64,000 nucleotides of DNA from Pochonia chlamydosporia 170 (Eukaryota > Ascomycota > Sordariomycetes > Hypocreales > Clavicipitaceae), in the NCBI RefSeq assembly GCF_001653235.2, contig NC_035790.1, forward strand, positions 248,001 to 312,000, read 5' to 3'. The notes beneath the pieces are model-generated. The model was given only the letters and a program-made list of their open reading frames with translations, made no database searches and was not told the origin of the DNA. This document shows, one piece after another, positions 33,920 through 52,084 of this stretch (the stretch's first letter is position 1; each line of letters opens with the position of its first letter). The position numbers and the translations under genes were made by a program.

Positions 33920-34897
33920 ATGCAAAAGTCACAGTTTTTGCGAAGTCAGTCCGGAGGGAAGTCTCGGTCGATCCTCTGGGCAACTATAGTAATCTTAATT
34001 GTTACCTTGTGGTTCGGCCGCCACCTCCTATACACGACATGGACGCTGGTTTCTCTTCGTGTTTTCTGGCACGACAACGCGCCCGAGTTCATTCTGTCGG
34101 AAGCAAACGACAACTTTGATGTAACCTTTGCAAACTACAGCATACATCAAGTTAGTGCTGAGCCGTATAAAGATGTTGTCCCGCCAATCTTGCATCACAT
34201 TGCCCTCGGGGATAATGACGGGCGGTGGAAAGGTCGTTGGGGAGAAGCCGTACAGAGCTGTCTGGACATACACCCCGGATGGGAGTCGCACATCTGGACC
34301 GACGACAAGGCCAGCCAGTTTGTCGCCGAAAAGTTCCCCGACCTGAAGGAATTATGGGACAACTATCACTATCCAGTCGAGAGAATTGATGCTCTGCGCT
34401 ATATGCTCCTCTACGCCTATGGAGGCGTGATCCTAGATATGGATCTCAAGTGCAAGAGAGCACTGGGTCCCTTGAGGCGATTCTCGTTTGTGGCTCCCGA
34501 GGCCCATCCGACAGGCTTCTCCATTGGCTTCATGATGGCCAGCAAGGGCAACGAATTTGTGGGGGACATTGTTCGAAATCTCACCGTCTACGACAAAGAA
34601 TGGCTTGGGCTGCCGTACGCAACGGTAATGTTCAGCACCGGTTGTCATTTTGCCTCGGTAATCCACGTATACGAATCGAATCGATCCGATCTCAAGATCC
34701 TCCCTGGGCCGTTACACAGCTTGAACGGACGAGTATCTACACCCATCTTCGACCACCTGGGCAGCTCATCATGGCACTCGTACGACGCGAAGCTGATTGT
34801 AACAATCGGAAGCCGAATCAACCTCGTTTTCTTCTTTTTCGTAGGGGTTGCGCTGGCGCTGTTTTTGAGAAGAAAGTCGTTGCTGCGACGATTTTAG
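33920..34897 (+). CDS. GT32 glycosyltransferase, MIPC-synthase-like (Sur1/Csh1 type)
   Basis: Single-exon gene for a 325-aa type II membrane glycosyltransferase with a DXD motif (Gly_transf_sug, GT32). An N-terminal membrane helix (SILWATIVILIVTLWFG, about residues 17-33) is followed by the lumenal domain. PPILHHIALGDNDGRWKG opens the nucleotide-sugar fold, and ERIDALRYMLLYAYGGVILD then MDLKCKR carries the catalytic DMD. LPYATVMFSTGCHFAS matches the region shared with Sur1/Csh1, the catalytic subunits of mannosyl-inositol-phosphoceramide synthase. A second hydrophobic segment near the C-terminus (INLVFFFFVGVALALFLRR) also fits that subfamily. It likely mannosylates inositol-phosphoceramide in the Golgi; an Och1-like wall role is the alternative. 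It is flanked on both sides by repeat-rich DNA. Confidence 0.88.
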   Translation: MQKSQFLRSQSGGKSRSILWATIVILIVTLWFGRHLLYTTWTLVSLRVFWHDNAPEFILSEANDNFDVTFANYSIHQVSAEPYKDVVPPILHHIALGDNDGRWKGRWGEAVQSCLDIHPGWESHIWTDDKASQFVAEKFPDLKELWDNYHYPVERIDALRYMLLYAYGGVILDMDLKCKRALGPLRRFSFVAPEAHPTGFSIGFMMASKGNEFVGDIVRNLTVYDKEWLGLPYATVMFSTGCHFASVIHVYESNRSDLKILPGPLHSLNGRVSTPIFDHLGSSSWHSYDAKLIVTIGSRINLVFFFFVGVALALFLRRKSLLRRF

Positions 34898-35020
34898 ATA
34901 CCCCCCTCACATTCCTACCCATAATATCTTGATCGGTTCGCCTGGGCCGGGGTCCGATTCCACATGTAGTTTTGGGGAGCATTTGCACGAAGCTCACACG
35001 GAGTTCACACGACAACGGGC

Positions 35021-35048
35021 GGACAGGACAGGACAGGACAAGGACAGG
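35021..35048. repeat. GGACA tandem repeat
   Basis: Four perfect GGACA copies plus an interrupted fifth lie 125 bp past the stop codon of the GT32 gene. Confidence 0.85.
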
Positions 35049-37177
35049 CAAAGACAAGTCGCATCACACGTCACAGGTTCATGCATACATACTGTTGGTT
35101 TTCCTCGTTGAGCGAAACGTACATAGAAGCACGTTGGACAGTTTGTTCCAATTTTAATGCCAAAGCGATTTTCACGTCTCACTGACTGTTTCAAGTGAGT
35201 GTTGGTGGTAAGCACTCTGGACGGCGTCACGAACAACTTATTAGAACGGTGAGGCGAAACGGCTAAGGCGGCCACAGGCTGACACTCCACAAAGCCACCC
35301 CATTTCTGGCGTAATTACTCCGTACATTGATTCGTTTTGCAGTCAAGAAGAGGTTTAAGTCGAGATTGGGCAAGCTGAGCGACTGCGAACATCAACACCA
35401 AGTCTGAGATGCAGTATCCCAGCAATCTCACCGAAAGATGAGAGGTAAAGATGAGATTCCGTCTCCGAGCATCTTCTGATGATGGCTGCCTACTTAGGTT
35501 GTGCGCTTCCCTTGGTGCCCAAATTGTATCTTGCCAAGCAGCTATTTATCGGCAGGCAATTCCGACTTGACTGGGGATCTCGGCAACATCCCTTGAGGGA
35601 CAAGCACTTACATTAGAACGATGCTAGGCCAGGCTCTTGGCGGCCCTCATCTTGCAGCAGACCGACCAGACCAGTTGACGTGTACGGTGGAGCAGTTCCA
35701 GTCTTCGTTTCGATGGTTGGTATGGTGTCTGGTGGCAGTCCTCCCGGACCAGGAAGTTGGTGACGCTCAGCATTGCACCAGTTGAAAAGTTGAAATTGTG
35801 CCCCAAATTTTGGCATCAAGTGCTCCGTACTCCGCCTGGGCCACACGTCAAGGCTTCAAGGCGTCAAGTTGAAAGCGGTCTGGTGAGATGACTGAGGACT
35901 TTGTGGCTCCTGAGAAGTGGCCAAGCTAAGCGGCCTTCTCGACGGGCTTGTACGTGGCAACTCACTTATTTATTATGGAGGGGCGGATGGCGAGGGTAAC
36001 TTATTTTTTGAGGCCGCCTCTCTTGTCGATGGTGCCAGGGGCGCCAGTGGGAAGATGACACGAGCGGACAGCCAGCGGTTGAATGGCTGTTGGCGATTTG
36101 CGGTTGGCGATTTGTCTGATGGTGGCTGAGGCTAACAATTCACTTGAGCAAAGAAGTCTTGGCAAAAATGAAGATGATGGTCTGGGCCCTGCAGGGCAGA
36201 TCGGCTGCTGCAGGCCTTACGCTGGTGGAATTATTATTGGTGATGACGTGCAGTCAGGTCGCCGAGGTTATCATCGAGGTGAATTTGCGTTGGCGTTTGG
36301 AAGAGGGTAAATTTGGACAGTCATTTGCCTGCAGAAGTTTGGGGTTGAATACGTCAAGTACAGTCTGGTAGGTAGATTTTGGTGGTTGAGGAGCCCCTTC
36401 CCCTTTTGGCCTTGGATTCTGCATTCAATGTTTCCCCATTGCCGGTTGAGCCGCTCGCGTACGTGCACCAGATATGTGCAGGTTGGTTTTCATCAACATT
36501 GAACCTTCGACTTGACAGCACTTGAGGTCAATAACTAAGAACTTAAGAATACAAAAATACATCACATGGCAAGCAAGACATGTCCTGAGTGTCACTCATG
36601 TTGGCAAACAAAAATATTTTCTTCCCATTCATTCCGGCATGGATTGATGTCAACGTCCTTGGTGATCTAACCTATGGGTCTAGGTTAGCAGTGGACCAGG
36701 AGTGGCCAGTTGACCTTTGTGACGAGACAGTGGGTGGCTGCTGGATACCTGGGTACTTGACCTATTTGGCTTTTAACATTGAACCTTGCATGCATGTGTA
36801 TGTGTGCGGCTGCGCTATTGCCTTTCAAATGCTCCTGTCCAGACGACAAATGCAGGCTGGAGCCTCAATGTCTGATCAATTCGACGTTTCAATGTTCGTC
36901 GGGTCTGGTCACCAGCGGCTTGCCTCTTGGTCTCCACACCAGACATGCACCCACCAAACAGGACTCAACCAGACATGGACCAGACTTCAATGTTGATTTT
37001 CTTTTGGCGCCAGACAGATACCCAGAAGCCTGTATATCACTTGCGCCCGTGCCCAAGCCTGTCAAGTTAGAAGTCTGGCCCGATCCATATTAAATCAATG
37101 TCTGGCCTGGTCTGGTCTTGCCTGCCCAGGTGGTCGACTGGAACCTTGTCTGGTTGGATGCCTCCATGTCCATGTCC

Positions 37178-37201
37178 ACGCCCACGCCCGCGCCCGCGCC
37201 C
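37178..37201. repeat. CGCCCG/CGCCCA hexamer tract
   Basis: A GC-rich run of about four hexamer units of CGCCCG or CGCCCA type sits in otherwise ordinary intergenic DNA. It may be a GC-box-like microsatellite. Confidence 0.75.
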
Positions 37202-37770
37202 ACATGCATCAATTGATCTCAAATCCCCTGGCTCGTCTCTCCTGGTTGGTCCGAATCTTGGCTTGGCTGTTCTTGTCTGGCCTGGTTCTTTGTCCTTGGT
37301 CAAACAAAATTGGGCTGGGTCTGGTCTGGTCTGCTTGAATCTTTGCTTCATGCAACCCCTGCGGCCCAGATTTTGGGCTTGCCTGGCACCAACGATTTTC
37401 CGGATGATGTGTACATGATTCTCAAATCAACCAGACTTCAACCCTCATTGACCCATCTCCTCGTCGGCCTCTTGCTGTCACCATCCATACAGTATATTGC
37501 CATCTGGACCCGCCCTCAAAGCTTCAAGTTGCCACCTTCTTCATTAGTCGTGAAATCAATCGCAAGCCTCAAAGCCTACCTCCATTCGAACCAGGGCGCC
37601 AACCTGCCGCCATCATTGCCAGCATGCCACTGTAGACGGTGGTCCAGATCTACCACACCACACCAGACACTCGTTTCCCTTTCGCCGCTGTCAACCCACG
37701 GTTCCCTTCGATCCCTACACAGCCGGCTCTCTCGATTGACATTGATATTGACATTTGGACTGGGACCACA

Positions 37771-39304
37771 ATGCTCCTCTCTCCTCGCTTTCTGCGAGTA
37801 CGCCCGCGCGTGCTGGTTCTCGCAGGTATCGTCTTTTGTGTTGTTCTTTGGTCTCTTCTTTCGGGCTCTGGCAAGCGCCCTCAGCTCCTGGATCAAGAAA
37901 CAATTCGACGGAGATTTCCCCTGGCTTGGGAACATATTCAGCAGTTCAATCGTTCAGACAGCGGAGGTATGTCTGTTCCCCAAGGATCTTTTGCGCCTTT
38001 CCAGTTTGTCCTTGACCTTGTGTGCGCATATTCTAACCTTCCGGCTTCAACAGCTTGGTATATCCCCCCCTCATGGCAGGGCGACCATGCCGAACCCGAA
38101 CACATCCTCGAGGCTGCCAAGTTTGCCTCCGACGCCGCCAAACTAAGTCCCCATCGACAAATGCCCTATTCCAATATTCCTCTTGTCGTTCACCAGAAGT
38201 GGAACGACGCCGACCTCACCCGACTCAACAGCGATCTTCTAAGCTACATTGAGAGATGGCTCGAGTACTCTACCTCTGCAAACGATACGTTCCGCGAGAT
38301 GGCATATTTCTTCTGGGCGGATGCGGGCGTCTCGGCGTTGGTGAACACATACGAGCCCGACTTTTTGGCAGATTATCAATCCATGTTCTCTAGGGTCGAA
38401 AAGGTTGATATTTTCCGAGTCTTGGCCTGCAAGTGGTTCGGCGGTATCGTATGTTTCCTAAAAAGCAATTCAATTGCTCTGCAATATCGCAATGGCAGAC
38501 CTTGCCAGCTAACTAACTGGATAGTACGGCGACGTTGATACCGAACCACTCCAACACCCTGCCGATTGGATTCAAAAAGAGGACATCACGCAGTGGACTG
38601 ATGAAGAAACTGGCGACATCTACGGCATGGAATTGCCTACGGGCAAAGGCGCAGACGCCAAGCTAGCAGAAATTCGGCCTGTCAACCTCCTCTGGGGACT
38701 CGAGGCAGACACGGACCCTAATAGCGATCAGTACTGGCGAATGGGCTATTCACACCCCGTGCAACTTACAAACTGGGCCATGGCCTCTGCGCGCCAGCAC
38801 CCTGTTCTGTATCGCTTCATGGACCGCTTGCAGGACAAGCTTGTGACCGAAAAACAGGCGACATTACAGTCGGAAAATGGGCACACGGCCAAGGATCACG
38901 ACCCGTTGACCCGTACCGGGCCGGCAGCTGTGACAGAAGCCACCATTATTTGGCTCAAAAAACAAGTTGGCCTGCGGTGGAATGCAATGTCAGGCTTGAA
39001 AGACGGCGGACGCGCCAAGCTGGCATCGGATGTGCTCGTTTTGCCCATCACTGGCTTCAGGTGCGTTCTAGATATTCGAATCCCCCCCCCCTCGTCTCCT
39101 AGCCCGTGCTTATCAACTAATCGTTGTAGTCCTGGCCGCGGCAAGTTCGGCAACATGGGCTCCAAGCCGTACACAGACCCGGATGCCCGACTGGCTCACC
39201 ACGCCATGGGATCGTGGCACAAGTTTGATCCTGTCGTGGAATACGGCAAGTTCTGTCGAACTTTTTTCGGCATGTGCAAGGACTGGAGCAAGGTGCCGTC
39301 ATGA
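37771..39304 (+). CDS. GT32 glycosyltransferase, Och1/Hoc1-like
   Basis: Four exons (37771-37966, 38054-38448, 38525-39060, 39130-39304) encode 433 aa; introns of 87, 76 and 69 bp have GTATGT or GTGCGT donors and CAG or TAG acceptors. A signal-anchor helix (VLVLAGIVFCVVLWSLL, about residues 15-31) is followed by a lumenal domain of the GT32 sugar-binding type. IPLVVHQKWNDADLTRL is the usual opening block, and KVDIFRVLACKWFGGI joined to YGDVDTEPLQ carries the catalytic DXD, with intron 2 falling exactly before it. The C-terminal block ends GKFCRTFFGMCKDWSKVPS. Family knowledge points to alpha-1,6-mannosyl transfer on N-glycans in the Golgi. A DVD rather than the common DTD/DMD is seen. It converges with the metallophosphoesterase. 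Confidence 0.9.
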
Positions 39305-39760
39305 TATGGCGATTCGAAGAGGAGGGGTGAAGACGATGGGTAATTTTTAATTGTATCTGTTTATGACATTGTTTATATTGTATATGATTGGGAGGAGAAA
39401 AACTTTTGGGTAGCAGGGGCGGCGTCCGACAGGTCTGAATGGCAGACCTTTTCGTTTTTGCACCCTTTTGGGTGTCTTTATCTCTAGGCTAGAGCAGCTG
39501 AACAGACTCACGAGACTCTCTGAGGTTTATTGATACATACATACAAGCCTACCAGGCAGGTAGCTTGAGCCGCTTACCTAGGGAATCTATACTGACTGGC
39601 AAAAGAAACAGTGCCCTCCATTCAATGATACAACTTGCTGGTGTAAGATGGCAACTCCGCAAATAAACTCTCAATCAAATCCATCACCTAACGTCCCATT
39701 ACTCAACCGGCATTCTCTCTCTTTCTTCTATAATGCCAACGGTCAACCTACATCATCATG
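39305..39760. other. Intergenic 3' flanks of two convergent genes
   Basis: No gene is seen. This 456-bp segment contains the 3' ends of the GT32 and metallophosphoesterase transcripts. Confidence 0.6.
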
Positions 39761-41175
39761 TCAGCGTCTCCTCGGACCCGGCGTAATGACGGTATAATTA
39801 CAGGTAGGACAGTACGTCTTGTCGTTTGGCGTAGCTGGATACCAGTCCTTCCCATAGGTAGCATTCAGATTTACACTCCCTACCACGGAGCCACTTTCCA
39901 GCCGAATCCACGTTTCGGCCTCCCACTTCTGCCGGCTGAATGTGTCTTTTGACAGACGAACTTGTCTGGCTCCGCGGATCCAGTTGCCGTAGCCGCCATA
40001 ACCAGAGTGCTGGCCGAAGCAGAGGTTGATGCCGTTTCCTGCAACAGTCATTCCGGGAACTAGGTGGTCCCATTTGTAGCACCATGTTGCGCCATGGTCA
40101 TGGCCTGAGAAAATGGCAATGAGACCAGGTGTCGTGGTGATGGCTTGCATAAAGGGCACGTCTTGGCCGCCGTATGTGCAATTTTTGCCATTGCTTCCGT
40201 CCTCACACCAGCCTTGGGCTTGTTGAGCGAGCGGGAAATCGTCGTTGATGCCAGGTTCGTTATTGGGGTTTACACTATCTCTTCCATGCTCGGTCTGTAC
40301 AGCCACGGATGCATTGGTGGGTATGTGTACGAATGCCAGCGATGGGATAATCTTGCCGAAGCGTTGTCTGATTCTGGCATTTGTAGATTGAAACCAGTTT
40401 ACTACAGAGACGTCGACCCAGTCTGGTTGGCCGACTTGGCTGCCGTCGGCATTTCGTTCCCGGAAGTAAAAACCGCCGCGGGAATCGAAGAACCATAGAA
40501 TCATCTCGGGCGTGCAGTTACATGTCTTGCAGCCATCGGAATAGACGGGCAGATAGTAGTTTGTCACACCAGCGTTGCGGCCAGGAACCATGCTTTTGGT
40601 TCTGGAGTTGGGCCACTTCTTTTCACGAGCAAGTATCCCTGCTCCAGAAATGTTAAAGTTGTGATCGTGATTGCCATACGTAGATGCCCATGTTAGACCT
40701 CGGGAAACCAGCGGCTCGACAATCTGGTCGATGTACTCGGTGCTGTTCTCAAGATAGGTATTTTCACCGGTGATTAAGTCGCCGTTGAGAACTACGAGGT
40801 TCGGCGTTTCGTTGTCGAGGATGCTGTTGATGACCTTGACCGAGTTTATGTCTTGTTGCGGACCCCATTGGTCCCAGGCGTCTACAAGATTAGTTATTTT
40901 ACAATCAGATTCAACGCAAGACAAGAGAGAAGGTTGTTTGTAAAAGAAGCAAATGAGAAAGGTGTGGGATGTAGGCAAGACGTACTCTCTCCAAAGTGCA
41001 AGTCTTCAAATATGGATATTTGAAATGTTCCGTCCTTGTCAAATGAAAGCGGATGGCGAATCTTGTTGTTATCCTGGTAGGATTCTGGTTCCTGGGTGTC
41101 TAATAATCGAGCGGGAGATTGAACCGTAACTCCTGTAAGTGCAGAGAGCACAACCAGCACCACCAAGGTCAACAT
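39761..41175 (-). CDS. Secreted metallophosphoesterase (calcineurin-like)
   Basis: Two exons, 41175-40986 and 40881-39761, encode 436 aa; the 104-bp intron (GTACGT..TAG) joins FEDLHFGE to NAWDQWGP. A signal peptide is likely (MLTLVVLVVLSALTGVTVQS). The dinuclear metal motifs of the calcineurin-like superfamily are present: DLHFGE, NLVVLNGDLI, WASTYGNHDHN, LAFVHIPTN and IAIFSGHDHGATWCY. This set resembles fungal relatives of Dcr2 and Sia1. Several N-glycosylation sequons and paired cysteines fit an extracellular or vacuolar phosphatase. The frame is open to 41235, but the ATG at 41175 puts the hydrophobic core of the signal at the N-terminus. The first motif has Glu before Asp (FEDLH), where many relatives have Ser (SDLH). 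Substrate unknown. Confidence 0.92.
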
Positions 41176-42502
41176 CTTGCACCTCGAGTTTAAGACTTCG
41201 GTTGTTAAAAGTTCCGCAAAACGAGACACTGCCAAACAAATTCTGGCATGGTGGAAATTCCGCAGTTATATTGTAACATTTTATCATGCAGCACAGCATT
41301 CAAACGTGCATCCAACACGCACTCAGGTTGGGCCGGGACAACTTGACTTGCTAATTTCACCTGCCAAGGGATCCCAACCCGACTTGCTGGTTGTGTGACT
41401 GACTGAGAGATATTTGCGCTGCGCGAAGGAGCCACAATCATATTATATCTCCTATACGGAGTAGACAGACTGTCATCCCTTTCTTGTCATCTGCCCGCAA
41501 GGTTGCAACTGCGAACCCTACTTGAGCCAGTGGCGTCTGTGGGTTCCGCAACGTGTGTTGGGCAACGTGATGGATGGTGGATCATGCTACTGGATGATGG
41601 AATGTGTTCCTGCAGTAGCGTCTGAAGGGCATCATGCTCAAGCAAAACTACCGTGGTAGTCGATGCTTCTAGACTGGGGCGTTTGAGGGTGACCTGATCC
41701 ATTTGGGATTCGCTATTCGGCCCGGGTGAAGTGTATGCTGTTGCTTTGCAGCGTGGGATTAAAGTTCAAACCGGAAGGCGACTGATTCCTTTTATGGGCT
41801 GTGGTGCGTGAGCCGGCTGGTTTCGTTTGCGCATGACATGACGATCGTCTTGTCTGGTGTTTGGGTTGACAGACACGAGGGTCATGCTGACGCAGGTCGA
41901 TCAAACCGCATATTTTATGACGCATTTGTGATCATCGTGTCTGGCATTTCCCAGCTTCAAAGACCATCCCTAAGCGAACCATCAGTCGACACTTTTTTTT
42001 CTAGAGCGCCCTGGTACACGGAGCAGAAGACTGCTCTCTTAGGTTGAGTTGACGCTACCGAGCTGCCATTCCTAAGTCAAAATCCCCACAACCTTGCGGA
42101 AGTCTACCACAGTATCTAATTCAATGAATCATCGCACTGAATCTAAAGCATACGCTCTATTTTTTCTCCTCGCTGCGAGAATCGCAAAATGTCTCCGATT
42201 GGTGGTAGGCACCATGGCGTTTAGCACAGCAAGGATACTTTGCTCCCACAGATGCGAGGTTGTGATCCTGTACCTTTGTATTAATTACTAAAACAATTCT
42301 AATCTCAACACAGGGCTTTACGAACAATTTTCAGCGTTGCATAACAGTTGAAATCACCCAAAAACATGAGATTCTTCCTAATTCACGGACCAAGTCTTCC
42401 AAAACAACACACCAACTACAACCATTATACTTGCATTGCGCAATCTATCATCGTACCAGCTCTAAAACACAAGAACGCTGCAAAATAAAAGAATCTAACA
42501 CC
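41176..42502. other. Intergenic, no gene seen
   Basis: No motif-bearing ORF. It includes the promoter of the metallophosphoesterase, a TACGGAGTA word (41455-41463), and the 3' flank of the unknown gene at 42503. Confidence 0.55.
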
Positions 42503-43180
42503 CTAAATATCTCTATTCAGAGCGGCGACACAGCTCCCTACCACAACAACATCTCCCACCTCCTTTGTGTCCATTACCAAGACGCAATTGTTCTTGAACC
42601 ACGACTTGGCAGCAAACGCAGCCACAAGTGCCTTCTTCCCGTTAATAGTCTTGTACAGCTCCCCCCGTTTGCCGCCCATTGTCATATCCCATATGTACAT
42701 TGTCCCATCCTTGACAAACGTCTCTTGTTTTTGAAGGATGCTAACAGGCTTGATTTCCAGGTCGTGGCTTGAATGCCGGGAGCCCTGAGGAAAGCTGAGC
42801 TTCCATGTGCCGTAGTGCTTGAGGATGGAGAGATCCAGCTCAGCGGCTACGACGCCGTGATTTGAAGAGTCGTGGATCTGCATGTTGGATGAGAAGCTCT
42901 TGCGGGTGAGTTCGTAGACCCATGCTGCCCGGTCGTTTTGCCTGTTCTTCGCCGCCTTCTCGACGGCTGCGTAAAACTCATCGTGTGTGGCGTCTTCAAA
43001 TGTGGAAAATGTAATGGAGGAACTGAGGTCCAGGACACGAAGTTCGTCTGAGAAGTCGCCGCTTGAGGATTGGAGGAAGAAGAGTTTGTCTGGCGTTCCA
43101 GGGATGCCAGTTTCAGCAGGCACCTCAGCCGTCATGTCGTTGGGCTTTTCTACCAGCTGAGTTTTCTCAGACATTGCCAT
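42503..43180 (-). CDS. Unrecognised 225-aa protein, possibly LURP1/Tubby-like fold
   Basis: Intronless gene for a 225-aa soluble protein without signal peptide or membrane helix. The middle and end alternate short strands and turns: AAWVYELTRKSFSSNMQIHD, KHYGTWKLSFPQG, and MYIWDMTMGGKRGELYKTIN followed by KKALVAAFAAKS. Such strand-rich sequence with a D-x-H-type turn and a final aliphatic block (DVVVVGSCVAAL) is compatible with the Tubby/LURP-one-related fold, but I cannot prove it. Two start codons lie close together (43180 and 43174). Codon use and the long open frame support a real gene. No functional claim is justified. Confidence 0.7.
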   Translation of the reverse strand: MAMSEKTQLVEKPNDMTAEVPAETGIPGTPDKLFFLQSSSGDFSDELRVLDLSSSITFSTFEDATHDEFYAAVEKAAKNRQNDRAAWVYELTRKSFSSNMQIHDSSNHGVVAAELDLSILKHYGTWKLSFPQGSRHSSHDLEIKPVSILQKQETFVKDGTMYIWDMTMGGKRGELYKTINGKKALVAAFAAKSWFKNNCVLVMDTKEVGDVVVVGSCVAALNRDI

Positions 43181-44055
43181 GTTGTGTGTAGAAAACGCAG
43201 TGGGGTGTGGTTTGCCTTGTAAGGGAATGGTGATTTGATGAGAGGAAATAAACTGAGTTGAAGAGTATCTTGCGAGTCTTTGTCTGTCTCAAACATTCCG
43301 ACTGCCATAGTCGGTTGTCTTGTCGAGCTTTATATATTTTCACCAAGACTCACTCTGTCTCGCACACTTCGCAGAATGACAGCAGCTCCAAACATCTCGC
43401 AGCATCATTCCCAAAAAGGCTGCAAGTTCTTGTCATTGTGCCAATAAGAACAGACCCTTACCCTTGTCCAACTTTGATAGCCACAACTTTAGGACTACGT
43501 ATTAAGTTAACTAGCTGGCCAGATTCGGACTCAGCCGCAGAAAAGTCCAAAGTCTTGGCAAATTCGCTCCATCATCCCGAAAAGGGAAATCGACCCCCAC
43601 GTTTCTCACTCTCTCCCACTTTCACACTCACTGTGTCGTGGCTGGGCACCATAACTGATTGTCAAAAATATGCATAATGCCGTGCCTAACGTTGGCCAAG
43701 TTTCTTATTCATTGGCTGAAGGAAGCATTCATCCTCGTCGGGTAACAGTTTTTGCGCCTGGCTGAAATTACGCGGCAGGACAAGAAGTGCATGGTGGCTG
43801 GCTGCCTTTTTACAGGATATCGTCATCATCCACGGGCTCATCTCTCTCTCTGTGTCGCCTCGCTTTCTGATAATAAGGCAACAACACAACATTGATCCAG
43901 AGCAAGACTCTAGCCTTGGTGTTTCACCTCACAGTCCGAGTACATCTCCGCATATAATTGAATTGCATAACAGTCATTAAACTTTTCCTACTGTCTGGGG
44001 CTATCTCACACTACCTATAGCAATCTCTCCATCGTCATGAGTTCTTGATAATAAT
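43181..44055. other. Intergenic, no gene seen
   Basis: This holds the promoter of the 225-aa protein gene (minus strand) and the 3' flank of katG. The ORF at 43258-43677 has no family features. Confidence 0.55.
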
Positions 44056-50766
<6,711 letters not shown>

Positions 50767-51831
50767 ATGTCCGCCGGCCCGAACCCAAAGGACTCTATGA
50801 AGTCAACTTGGCGATTTGCCAACAGAGACACATGGAACTTAAGCCACTGGATACTCGAACTCCTCGATGGACATCCGGTCGCCTTGAATAAGCCGGTACC
50901 CAAGCACGCAAAAACAGATAAAATCCCATATCTGTCACAATGGTCACAGCATCTTTGGGTGTTGTTCCATGCTGTCACGCCACTGCTTATCCACCAGGCT
51001 ATTCTGAGTTTTACGGGATTGCAAAGTCTGAATTATATGCTCATGTTTGCGTTTTACTTCAACGCCTTCAATATCATCCTCATCCGAGAAGTCCACACAA
51101 TTCGACGAATGGGTCATAAATGGGGCTTCCTCGACGGGGATGTCCATGACCGCGATGGAATTCCAGATGTGGGAGTGACAAAGGTCCTCTTGTCTGCTCT
51201 CAAAGGCACCGGTGGCAGAGTTGCGATGGCGATATACTTCTCATACAATAAGGAAACACAGCCCATTGATGTGCTTTCTGATTGGCACTGGTGGGCATGG
51301 CTTGTTCTCGAAATCGGCCTCTACGGTGTTATCCTGGACTTTTGGTTCTACTGGTACCATCGGCTGATGCATGATGTGTCCTTCCTTTGGAAGTATCATC
51401 GTACTCACCATTTGACAAAACATCCCAATCCACTTATGACGGCTTTTGCAGACGAGGAGCAGGAGTTCTTCGATCTTGTGGGCATTCCTTTCATGACATA
51501 TATGAGCCTTCGGGCTATGGGGCTCCCGCTGGGCTTCTATGAATGGTGGCTCTGCCATCAGTACATTGCTTTTATTGAAGTTGCTGGTCATTCCGGACTG
51601 CGGCTTCACGGAGCGGGGCTATCAACGTTCCATCCTATTCTACGATATTTCAATGCGGAAATTGTCCTGGAAGACCACGACTTACACCATCGCAAGGGCT
51701 GGCGTAAGAGCCACAACTATGGCAAACAAACAAGGCTCTGGGACCGTGTCTTTGGCACGTGTATCGATCGAATCGAATCAGCACCGGAAAACGTGGACTA
51801 TGACAACCCAGCGCATGTACCTCTGCTGTGA
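50767..51831 (+). CDS. Fatty acid hydroxylase / sterol desaturase family protein
   Basis: Single-exon gene for a 354-aa integral membrane di-iron enzyme of the fatty acid hydroxylase superfamily. The three histidine clusters are seen in order: WYHRLMHDVSFLWKYHRTHH carries HxxxH and HxxHH, and LEDHDLHHRKGW carries the last HxxHH. Hydrophobic segments at about residues 65-115 and 175-200 and around residue 240 fit the family's ER-membrane topology. The active-site core resembles C-4 methylsterol oxidase and C-5 desaturase relatives, but the N-terminal half is not that of Erg3 or Erg25, so the substrate may be another sterol, lipid or metabolite. It converges on Zn2Cys6 regulator 3 with 253 bp between stop codons. 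Confidence 0.9.
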   Translation: MSAGPNPKDSMKSTWRFANRDTWNLSHWILELLDGHPVALNKPVPKHAKTDKIPYLSQWSQHLWVLFHAVTPLLIHQAILSFTGLQSLNYMLMFAFYFNAFNIILIREVHTIRRMGHKWGFLDGDVHDRDGIPDVGVTKVLLSALKGTGGRVAMAIYFSYNKETQPIDVLSDWHWWAWLVLEIGLYGVILDFWFYWYHRLMHDVSFLWKYHRTHHLTKHPNPLMTAFADEEQEFFDLVGIPFMTYMSLRAMGLPLGFYEWWLCHQYIAFIEVAGHSGLRLHGAGLSTFHPILRYFNAEIVLEDHDLHHRKGWRKSHNYGKQTRLWDRVFGTCIDRIESAPENVDYDNPAHVPLL

Positions 51832-52084
51832 AAGTTGCAGGGGCAGGGTTTACGTACAGAAAGTGCCTGGGAGCTGCCAACGCGGCAATGCAAGACGAAT
51901 ATGTTCCTGTCATGATGGTATGATACCTAGCATTGAGAGACTATTTTTGTTACTTCTCCAGCGAAATTGAGAGACTGTGTAATACATAACTTTGCGCTGG
52001 AATGTGATATCTTGCGGTTCGTGGAACTCCAGAAGGTAGTGAGATAGCTGATGGGCGACACACTCTCGCCAGATTGTTGCAATT

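Larger units (their letters stand above)
34898..37770. other. 2.9-kb gene-free, repeat-word-rich region
   Basis: No supported gene. It contains a GGACA tandem repeat (35021-35048), TACTCCGTA (35316-35324), five TTCAATGTT-type words between 36424 and 36994, a CGCCCG/CGCCCA tract (about 37178-37201) and many CTGGTCTGG stretches. The final part should contain the promoter of the second GT32 gene. The frame of that gene is open upstream to 37639, but the first good ATG is at 37771. Confidence 0.6.
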
